NCBI GenBank assembly: GCA_977006965.1
Contig: OZ345379.1
Coordinates: 2,194,790 to 2,258,789, forward strand
Direction of reading: 5' to 3'
Source: Phymatolithon calcareum
Taxonomy: Eukaryota > Rhodophyta > Florideophyceae > Hapalidiales
Length of the DNA: 64,000 nucleotides
Each line of letters opens with the position of its first letter. Within the stretch, counting starts at the first letter, position 1. Position numbers and translations under genes: made by a program. The notes below the pieces were generated by a model. That model saw only the letters and a list, made by a program, of their open reading frames with translations. It was not told the origin of the DNA and did not search any database. Of the stretch, positions 54,343 through 64,000 are shown in pieces.

Positions 54343-55732
54343 GGCGATGATGGTGTGACGGACGGTATATATTGGACGATTGGGGATTGGAAGAGGTCCA
54401 CTTGGCTGATGGCAATTCCCCATTCCCTGCTCCAATTACGAAAAGGCGGAATTTGGATAGGGAATAGGGTTAGGAATACGGTTGGGTTAGGGCATAGGGT
54501 TGGGTCATTGCTTTTGAAGACACTTGGCGCTTTACCATTGGCCTGCCGAGATGGATTGGTAGTGTATTGATTAGAGCATGTTCACGACGCAAATGCCGAA
54601 ATCTGATGACAGAATCGAACTCTCGTGACAATTTTACGTCGGACAGTGGCGCGATCAGCGGCGTGAAGTCACAATTGATGTCTCAATTGTGCTGCTCGGT
54701 ACAGTGTAATGCATGGCGATAATCGTGTCATTTCTGTGTCTGAATGAGAGGATCATGATACGTTATGCTTACTGAATATTATGTGGAGAATGTGAGGATG
54801 GCAGTAAAGTTGCAGTATGTTGAAATGAAGGGCACAGAACGGGTGGAGCGGTTTCGGGTGAAATTGGAGAGGGATTCGGGAAAAATAAAAAGTTGCTGTG
54901 AGAGTGGGCGGAGTAGTTGGAGAGGGGTGGGAGAGGGCGTAGAAGGAGTATGAGGGTAAGTTTTTAAAAATGAGGAAAATTTTGCGGATGGAGGGTGGAC
55001 TAAGGCTTCGCCTTAGTCTTCGTGAGGGGGGCTCCGCCCCCCTCACACTCCCCCCGGGAAAGTGGACTGTAGGTGTGGTGTGGTGTTGTACGGTTGTGCA
55101 AGCGGATAGAGCAGGTGGTGGAAGGTGGTGGACATGGTGTAAGTGGGAAGAGGGAATACGTGTGCAATGGGTTTCGAAGCGGGCCGTGAAGATGGAGATT
55201 GTATGAACAGTTTAGAGTGTATTTATATGTAGTGAAGTTTGTAGAATGTTGTGACGGGGTGAAATTGCCACGTGTGCATACGAGAGACTTGTCCAAGAAT
55301 AGAAACTGGACGAATGACACGTGTGTGACTGTCAAGACGTGATACGTGTAAAATGCCTATGTTGGATGTGATGGGCGACGGTTTACCACGTGTGGAGGAC
55401 GATTTCGGGTTCGCGGACGACTTGACACGTGGCGGAAATCGTTTAGGGTTGCCGGACGGGTTGAACTACGTATATACTTGTTGCGGGTGGCTCGACTGGC
55501 CTCCATTGTAGATTTTAATTGCATCTATACATTCGGAATAGGTGGTACTAAAGGTTTCGGGAATAGGAGGAGTTCTGACCAAAAAGGACAAGAACAATAT
55601 ACTCCACGATTCTGTACCATGTTTCACGCTCGGACGAAAAAGGTGTGCTGTTGAAGGCGTGTGCAAGTGGATGGGCCAGTTGGCGCATCGGCGGCGTGTA
55701 TTTCTCGAGTTTTGGTTGTGGAAAAATAAAAA

Positions 55733-55852
55733 ACGAAGGACACTGGGGATTCCCGAGTGATCCCTCACCTCAGTACTAATCCAGCCTGTCGAACCTTATC
55801 TTGCAAGTTCGGAATGGGTTTGCGAGCATGTTTCTGAAGTATGGTCCTTCGT
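55733..55852 (-). rRNA. 5S ribosomal RNA, unit 7
   Basis: The gene is the same as in unit 1. The 3' flank carries the T variant at 55703, 30 bases beyond the gene end. Confidence 0.95.
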
Positions 55853-57242
55853 GGCGATGATGGTGTGACGGACGGTATATATTGGACGATTGGGGATTGG
55901 AAGAGGTCCACTTGGCTGATGGCAATTCCCCATTCCCTGCTCCAATTACGAAAAGGCGGAATTTGGATAGGGAATAGGGTTAGGAATACGGTTGGGTTAG
56001 GGCATAGGGTTGGGTCATTGCTTTTGAAGACACTTGGCGCTTTACCATTGGCCTGCCGAGATGGATTGGTAGTGTATTGATTAGAGCATGTTCACGACGC
56101 AAATGCCGAAATCTGATGACAGAATCGAACTCTCGTGACAATTTTACGTCGGACAGTGGCGCGATCAGCGGCGTGAAGTCACAATTGATGTCTCAATTGT
56201 GCTGCTCGGTACAGTGTAATGCATGGCGATAATCGTGTCATTTCTGTGTCTGAATGAGAGGATCATGATACGTTATGCTTACTGAATATTATGTGGAGAA
56301 TGTGAGGATGGCAGTAAAGTTGCAGTATGTTGAAATGAAGGGCACAGAACGGGTGGAGCGGTTTCGGGTGAAATTGGAGAGGGATTCGGGAAAAATAAAA
56401 AGTTGCTGTGAGAGTGGGCGGAGTAGTTGGAGAGGGGTGGGAGAGGGCGTAGAAGGAGTATGAGGGTAAGTTTTTAAAAATGAGGAAAATTTTGCGGATG
56501 GAGGGTGGACTAAGGCTTCGCCTTAGTCTTCGTGAGGGGGGCTCCGCCCCCCTCACACTCCCCCCGGGAAAGTGGACTGTAGGTGTGGTGTGGTGTTGTA
56601 CGGTTGTGCAAGCGGATAGAGCAGGTGGTGGAAGGTGGTGGACATGGTGTAAGTGGGAAGAGGGAATACGTGTGCAATGGGTTTCGAAGCGGGCCGTGAA
56701 GATGGAGATTGTATGAACAGTTTAGAGTGTATTTATATGTAGTGAAGTTTGTAGAATGTTGTGACGGGGTGAAATTGCCACGTGTGCATACGAGAGACTT
56801 GTCCAAGAATAGAAACTGGACGAATGACACGTGTGTGACTGTCAAGACGTGATACGTGTAAAATGCCTATGTTGGATGTGATGGGCGACGGTTTACCACG
56901 TGTGGAGGACGATTTCGGGTTCGCGGACGACTTGACACGTGGCGGAAATCGTTTAGGGTTGCCGGACGGGTTGAACTACGTATATACTTGTTGCGGGTGG
57001 CTCGACTGGCCTCCATTGTAGATTTTAATTGCATCTATACATTCGGAATAGGTGGTACTAAAGGTTTCGGGAATAGGAGGAGTTCTGACCAAAAAGGACA
57101 AGAACAATATACTCCACGATTCTGTACCATGTTTCACGCTCGGACGAAAAAGGTGTGCTGTTGAAGGCGTGTGCAAGTGGATGGGCCAGTTGGCGCATCG
57201 GCGGCGTGTATTGCTCGAGTTTTGGTTGTGGAAAAATAAAAA

Positions 57243-57362
57243 ACGAAGGACACTGGGGATTCCCGAGTGATCCCTCACCTCAGTACTAATCCAGCCTGTC
57301 GAACCTTATCTTGCAAGTTCGGAATGGGTTTGCGAGCATGTTTCTGAAGTATGGTCCTTCGT
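57243..57362 (-). rRNA. 5S ribosomal RNA, unit 8
   Basis: No difference from the unit 1 gene was seen. Confidence 0.95.
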
Positions 57363-58752
57363 GGCGATGATGGTGTGACGGACGGTATATATTGGACGAT
57401 TGGGGATTGGAAGAGGTCCACTTGGCTGATGGCAATTCCCCATTCCCTGCTCCAATTACGAAAAGGCGGAATTTGGATAGGGAATAGGGTTAGGAATACG
57501 GTTGGGTTAGGGCATAGGGTTGGGTCATTGCTTTTGAAGACACTTGGCGCTTTACCATTGGCCTGCCGAGATGGATTGGTAGTGTATTGATTAGAGCATG
57601 TTCACGACGCAAATGCCGAAATCTGATGACAGAATCGAACTCTCGTGACAATTTTACGTCGGACAGTGGCGCGATCAGCGGCGTGAAGTCACAATTGATG
57701 TCTCAATTGTGCTGCTCGGTACAGTGTAATGCATGGCGATAATCGTGTCATTTCTGTGTCTGAATGAGAGGATCATGATACGTTATGCTTACTGAATATT
57801 ATGTGGAGAATGTGAGGATGGCAGTAAAGTTGCAGTATGTTGAAATGAAGGGCACAGAACGGGTGGAGCGGTTTCGGGTGAAATTGGAGAGGGATTCGGG
57901 AAAAATAAAAAGTTGCTGTGAGAGTGGGCGGAGTAGTTGGAGAGGGGTGGGAGAGGGCGTAGAAGGAGTATGAGGGTAAGTTTTTAAAAATGAGGAAAAT
58001 TTTGCGGATGGAGGGTGGACTAAGGCTTCGCCTTAGTCTTCGTGAGGGGGGCTCCGCCCCCCTCACACTCCCCCCGGGAAAGTGGACTGTAGGTGTGGTG
58101 TGGTGTTGTACGGTTGTGCAAGCGGATAGAGCAGGTGGTGGAAGGTGGTGGACATGGTGTAAGTGGGAAGAGGGAATACGTGTGCAATGGGTTTCGAAGC
58201 GGGCCGTGAAGATGGAGATTGTATGAACAGTTTAGAGTGTATTTATATGTAGTGAAGTTTGTAGAATGTTGTGACGGGGTGAAATTGCCACGTGTGCATA
58301 CGAGAGACTTGTCCAAGAATAGAAACTGGACGAATGACACGTGTGTGACTGTCAAGACGTGATACGTGTAAAATGCCTATGTTGGATGTGATGGGCGACG
58401 GTTTACCACGTGTGGAGGACGATTTCGGGTTCGCGGACGACTTGACACGTGGCGGAAATCGTTTAGGGTTGCCGGACGGGTTGAACTACGTATATACTTG
58501 TTGCGGGTGGCTCGACTGGCCTCCATTGTAGATTTTAATTGCATCTATACATTCGGAATAGGTGGTACTAAAGGTTTCGGGAATAGGAGGAGTTCTGACC
58601 AAAAAGGACAAGAACAATATACTCCACGATTCTGTACCATGTTTCACGCTCGGACGAAAAAGGTGTGCTGTTGAAGGCGTGTGCAAGTGGATGGGCCAGT
58701 TGGCGCATCGGCGGCGTGTATTTCTCGAGTTTTGGTTGTGGAAAAATAAAAA

Positions 58753-58872
58753 ACGAAGGACACTGGGGATTCCCGAGTGATCCCTCACCTCAGTACTAAT
58801 CCAGCCTGTCGAACCTTATCTTGCAAGTTCGGAATGGGTTTGCGAGCATGTTTCTGAAGTATGGTCCTTCGT
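58753..58872 (-). rRNA. 5S ribosomal RNA, unit 9
   Basis: The gene is the same as in unit 1. The 3' flank carries the T variant at 58723. Confidence 0.95.
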
Positions 58873-60262
58873 GGCGATGATGGTGTGACGGACGGTATAT
58901 ATTGGACGATTGGGGATTGGAAGAGGTCCACTTGGCTGATGGCAATTCCCCATTCCCTGCTCCAATTACGAAAAGGCGGAATTTGGATAGGGAATAGGGT
59001 TAGGAATACGGTTGGGTTAGGGCATAGGGTTGGGTCATTGCTTTTGAAGACACTTGGCGCTTTACCATTGGCCTGCCGAGATGGATTGGTAGTGTATTGA
59101 TTAGAGCATGTTCACGACGCAAATGCCGAAATCTGATGACAGAATCGAACTCTCGTGACAATTTTACGTCGGACAGTGGCGCGATCAGCGGCGTGAAGTC
59201 ACAATTGATGTCTCAATTGTGCTGCTCGGTACAGTGTAATGCATGGCGATAATCGTGTCATTTCTGTGTCTGAATGAGAGGATCATGATACGTTATGCTT
59301 ACTGAATATTATGTGGAGAATGTGAGGATGGCAGTAAAGTTGCAGTATGTTGAAATGAAGGGCACAGAACGGGTGGAGCGGTTTCGGGTGAAATTGGAGA
59401 GGGATTCGGGAAAAATAAAAAGTTGCTGTGAGAGTGGGCGGAGTAGTTGGAGAGGGGTGGGAGAGGGCGTAGAAGGAGTATGAGGGTAAGTTTTTAAAAA
59501 TGAGGAAAATTTTGCGGATGGAGGGTGGACTAAGGCTTCGCCTTAGTCTTCGTGAGGGGGGCTCCGCCCCCCTCACACTCCCCCCGGGAAAGTGGACTGT
59601 AGGTGTGGTGTGGTGTTGTACGGTTGTGCAAGCGGATAGAGCAGGTGGTGGAAGGTGGTGGACATGGTGTAAGTGGGAAGAGGGAATACGTGTGCAATGG
59701 GTTTCGAAGCGGGCCGTGAAGATGGAGATTGTATGAACAGTTTAGAGTGTATTTATATGTAGTGAAGTTTGTAGAATGTTGTGACGGGGTGAAATTGCCA
59801 CGTGTGCATACGAGAGACTTGTCCAAGAATAGAAACTGGACGAATGACACGTGTGTGACTGTCAAGACGTGATACGTGTAAAATGCCTATGTTGGATGTG
59901 ATGGGCGACGGTTTACCACGTGTGGAGGACGATTTCGGGTTCGCGGACGACTTGACACGTGGCGGAAATCGTTTAGGGTTGCCGGACGGGTTGAACTACG
60001 TATATACTTGTTGCGGGTGGCTCGACTGGCCTCCATTGTAGATTTTAATTGCATCTATACATTCGGAATAGGTGGTACTAAAGGTTTCGGGAATAGGAGG
60101 AGTTCTGACCAAAAAGGACAAGAACAATATACTCCACGATTCTGTACCATGTTTCACGCTCGGACGAAAAAGGTGTGCTGTTGAAGGCGTGTGCAAGTGG
60201 ATGGGCCAGTTGGCGCATCGGCGGCGTGTATTGCTCGAGTTTTGGTTGTGGAAAAATAAAAA

Positions 60263-60382
60263 ACGAAGGACACTGGGGATTCCCGAGTGATCCCTCACCT
60301 CAGTACTAATCCAGCCTGTCGAACCTTATCTTGCAAGTTCGGAATGGGTTTGCGAGCATGTTTCTGAAGTATGGTCCTTCGT
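60263..60382 (-). rRNA. 5S ribosomal RNA, unit 10
   Basis: No difference from the unit 1 gene was seen. Confidence 0.95.
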
Positions 60383-61772
60383 GGCGATGATGGTGTGACG
60401 GACGGTATATATTGGACGATTGGGGATTGGAAGAGGTCCACTTGGCTGATGGCAATTCCCCATTCCCTGCTCCAATTACGAAAAGGCGGAATTTGGATAG
60501 GGAATAGGGTTAGGAATACGGTTGGGTTAGGGCATAGGGTTGGGTCATTGCTTTTGAAGACACTTGGCGCTTTACCATTGGCCTGCCGAGATGGATTGGT
60601 AGTGTATTGATTAGAGCATGTTCACGACGCAAATGCCGAAATCTGATGACAGAATCGAACTCTCGTGACAATTTTACGTCGGACAGTGGCGCGATCAGCG
60701 GCGTGAAGTCACAATTGATGTCTCAATTGTGCTGCTCGGTACAGTGTAATGCATGGCGATAATCGTGTCATTTCTGTGTCTGAATGAGAGGATCATGATA
60801 CGTTATGCTTACTGAATATTATGTGGAGAATGTGAGGATGGCAGTAAAGTTGCAGTATGTTGAAATGAAGGGCACAGAACGGGTGGAGCGGTTTCGGGTG
60901 AAATTGGAGAGGGATTCGGGAAAAATAAAAAGTTGCTGTGAGAGTGGGCGGAGTAGTTGGAGAGGGGTGGGAGAGGGCGTAGAAGGAGTATGAGGGTAAG
61001 TTTTTAAAAATGAGGAAAATTTTGCGGATGGAGGGTGGACTAAGGCTTCGCCTTAGTCTTCGTGAGGGGGGCTCCGCCCCCCTCACACTCCCCCCGGGAA
61101 AGTGGACTGTAGGTGTGGTGTGGTGTTGTACGGTTGTGCAAGCGGATAGAGCAGGTGGTGGAAGGTGGTGGACATGGTGTAAGTGGGAAGAGGGAATACG
61201 TGTGCAATGGGTTTCGAAGCGGGCCGTGAAGATGGAGATTGTATGAACAGTTTAGAGTGTATTTATATGTAGTGAAGTTTGTAGAATGTTGTGACGGGGT
61301 GAAATTGCCACGTGTGCATACGAGAGACTTGTCCAAGAATAGAAACTGGACGAATGACACGTGTGTGACTGTCAAGACGTGATACGTGTAAAATGCCTAT
61401 GTTGGATGTGATGGGCGACGGTTTACCACGTGTGGAGGACGATTTCGGGTTCGCGGACGACTTGACACGTGGCGGAAATCGTTTAGGGTTGCCGGACGGG
61501 TTGAACTACGTATATACTTGTTGCGGGTGGCTCGACTGGCCTCCATTGTAGATTTTAATTGCATCTATACATTCGGAATAGGTGGTACTAAAGGTTTCGG
61601 GAATAGGAGGAGTTCTGACCAAAAAGGACAAGAACAATATACTCCACGATTCTGTACCATGTTTCACGCTCGGACGAAAAAGGTGTGCTGTTGAAGGCGT
61701 GTGCAAGTGGATGGGCCAGTTGGCGCATCGGCGGCGTGTATTGCTCGAGTTTTGGTTGTGGAAAAATAAAAA

Positions 61773-61892
61773 ACGAAGGACACTGGGGATTCCCGAGTGA
61801 TCCCTCACCTCAGTACTAATCCAGCCTGTCGAACCTTATCTTGCAAGTTCGGAATGGGTTTGCGAGCATGTTTCTGAAGTATGGTCCTTCGT
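61773..61892 (-). rRNA. 5S ribosomal RNA, unit 11
   Basis: No difference from the unit 1 gene was seen. Confidence 0.95.
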
Positions 61893-63282
61893 GGCGATGA
61901 TGGTGTGACGGACGGTATATATTGGACGATTGGGGATTGGAAGAGGTCCACTTGGCTGATGGCAATTCCCCATTCCCTGCTCCAATTACGAAAAGGCGGA
62001 ATTTGGATAGGGAATAGGGTTAGGAATACGGTTGGGTTAGGGCATAGGGTTGGGTCATTGCTTTTGAAGACACTTGGCGCTTTACCATTGGCCTGCCGAG
62101 ATGGATTGGTAGTGTATTGATTAGAGCATGTTCACGACGCAAATGCCGAAATCTGATGACAGAATCGAACTCTCGTGACAATTTTACGTCGGACAGTGGC
62201 GCGATCAGCGGCGTGAAGTCACAATTGATGTCTCAATTGTGCTGCTCGGTACAGTGTAATGCATGGCGATAATCGTGTCATTTCTGTGTCTGAATGAGAG
62301 GATCATGATACGTTATGCTTACTGAATATTATGTGGAGAATGTGAGGATGGCAGTAAAGTTGCAGTATGTTGAAATGAAGGGCACAGAACGGGTGGAGCG
62401 GTTTCGGGTGAAATTGGAGAGGGATTCGGGAAAAATAAAAAGTTGCTGTGAGAGTGGGCGGAGTAGTTGGAGAGGGGTGGGAGAGGGCGTAGAAGGAGTA
62501 TGAGGGTAAGTTTTTAAAAATGAGGAAAATTTTGCGGATGGAGGGTGGACTAAGGCTTCGCCTTAGTCTTCGTGAGGGGGGCTCCGCCCCCCTCACACTC
62601 CCCCCGGGAAAGTGGACTGTAGGTGTGGTGTGGTGTTGTACGGTTGTGCAAGCGGATAGAGCAGGTGGTGGAAGGTGGTGGACATGGTGTAAGTGGGAAG
62701 AGGGAATACGTGTGCAATGGGTTTCGAAGCGGGCCGTGAAGATGGAGATTGTATGAACAGTTTAGAGTGTATTTATATGTAGTGAAGTTTGTAGAATGTT
62801 GTGACGGGGTGAAATTGCCACGTGTGCATACGAGAGACTTGTCCAAGAATAGAAACTGGACGAATGACACGTGTGTGACTGTCAAGACGTGATACGTGTA
62901 AAATGCCTATGTTGGATGTGATGGGCGACGGTTTACCACGTGTGGAGGACGATTTCGGGTTCGCGGACGACTTGACACGTGGCGGAAATCGTTTAGGGTT
63001 GCCGGACGGGTTGAACTACGTATATACTTGTTGCGGGTGGCTCGACTGGCCTCCATTGTAGATTTTAATTGCATCTATACATTCGGAATAGGTGGTACTA
63101 AAGGTTTCGGGAATAGGAGGAGTTCTGACCAAAAAGGACAAGAACAATATACTCCACGATTCTGTACCATGTTTCACGCTCGGACGAAAAAGGTGTGCTG
63201 TTGAAGGCGTGTGCAAGTGGATGGGCCAGTTGGCGCATCGGCGGCGTGTATTTCTCGAGTTTTGGTTGTGGAAAAATAAAAA

Positions 63283-63402
63283 ACGAAGGACACTGGGGAT
63301 TCCCGAGTGATCCCTCACCTCAGTACTAATCCAGCCTGTCGAACCTTATCTTGCAAGTTCGGAATGGGTTTGCGAGCATGTTTCTGAAGTATGGTCCTTC
63401 GT
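63283..63402 (-). rRNA. 5S ribosomal RNA, unit 12
   Basis: The gene is the same as in unit 1. The 3' flank carries the T variant at 63253. Confidence 0.95.
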
Positions 63403-64000
63403 GGCGATGATGGTGTGACGGACGGTATATATTGGACGATTGGGGATTGGAAGAGGTCCACTTGGCTGATGGCAATTCCCCATTCCCTGCTCCAATTACG
63501 AAAAGGCGGAATTTGGATAGGGAATAGGGTTAGGAATACGGTTGGGTTAGGGCATAGGGTTGGGTCATTGCTTTTGAAGACACTTGGCGCTTTACCATTG
63601 GCCTGCCGAGATGGATTGGTAGTGTATTGATTAGAGCATGTTCACGACGCAAATGCCGAAATCTGATGACAGAATCGAACTCTCGTGACAATTTTACGTC
63701 GGACAGTGGCGCGATCAGCGGCGTGAAGTCACAATTGATGTCTCAATTGTGCTGCTCGGTACAGTGTAATGCATGGCGATAATCGTGTCATTTCTGTGTC
63801 TGAATGAGAGGATCATGATACGTTATGCTTACTGAATATTATGTGGAGAATGTGAGGATGGCAGTAAAGTTGCAGTATGTTGAAATGAAGGGCACAGAAC
63901 GGGTGGAGCGGTTTCGGGTGAAATTGGAGAGGGATTCGGGAAAAATAAAAAGTTGCTGTGAGAGTGGGCGGAGTAGTTGGAGAGGGGTGGGAGAGGGCGT

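Larger units (their letters stand above)
45766..64000. repeat. Tandem array of a 1510-bp unit carrying 5S rRNA; 12 complete units plus 115 bp
   Basis: The units start at 45766, 47276, 48786, 50296, 51806, 53316, 54826, 56336, 57846, 59356, 60866 and 62376, and the array continues past the window end. All are head to tail and nearly identical. I noticed one edge difference in unit 1 (45773, G instead of C) and one G/T polymorphism (46643 and equivalents). Recurring frames of 62-111 codons in each unit have no family resemblance and are not genes. Confidence 0.97.

Noticed and set aside
45910-63630. Recurring 62-111-codon frames in every 1510-bp unit
   Set aside because: They recur only because the unit recurs. 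They overlap on both strands, match no family, and some lie across the 5S gene and its terminator.

Overview
The window is nuclear DNA of a eukaryote, not a bacterium. It has sparse intron-poor reading frames in a repeat-rich background, non-LTR retrotransposons with target-site duplications, hAT and PIF/Harbinger DNA transposon remains, and a tandem array of eukaryotic-type 5S rRNA genes. A bacterial-type NAD-dependent DNA ligase and a 5S rRNA whose loop region reads AACCCATTCCGAA, as I recall from red algal 5S genes, suggest a red alga or another plastid-bearing lineage. That placement is inference and not certain.

Layout: 1-1309 is the 3' part of a LigA-type ligase gene, followed 53 bp later by a 5'-truncated LINE copy in a perfect 15-bp target-site duplication. 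2-4.6 kb is largely empty. 4653-5723 (minus) is an intact MDR-family oxidoreductase. 5.9-6.3 kb is an AT-rich island. 7.4-8.3 kb is a LINE 3' fragment, and 8820-10025 is an inverted-repeat DNA element with long TIRs and a TCA duplication. 10476-11963 (minus) encodes a secretory-pathway membrane protein. 14.8-23.8 kb is a LINE graveyard: a decayed RT, a hAT element with an 8-bp duplication (16209-16991), a LINE copy split by a younger LINE insertion (14-bp duplication), and a 2.2-kb LINE with recognisable RT blocks. 24.9-25.4 kb holds a broken RNA pseudouridine synthase and 25.95-26.5 kb (minus) a dead PIF/Harbinger transposase. 31.98-33.8 kb is a minisatellite of the 10-mer TTCATTTTCA. 34.8-36.75 kb is a dead hAT transposase gene. 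44.25-45.02 kb is a gene of unknown function with a TATA box, an early stop and a frame-breaking short duplication.

45766 to the window end is a head-to-tail array of a 1510-bp unit: 12 complete units plus 115 bp. Each unit carries one 120-nt 5S rRNA gene on the minus strand, a T-rich Pol III terminator, a TATA-like box 24-30 bp upstream, a double GC hairpin, a cluster of CACGTG palindromes and a degenerate telomere-like G-rich tract. The open frames inside the array recur because the unit recurs. I do not consider them genes.

The strongest material is the 5S array with its conserved spacer structures, the transposon insertions dated by intact target duplications, and the eukaryotic NAD-dependent ligase with an unusual C-terminal extension. 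I found no defence system, CRISPR array or gene cluster that looks like a new multi-gene system. No convincing tRNA gene was seen.
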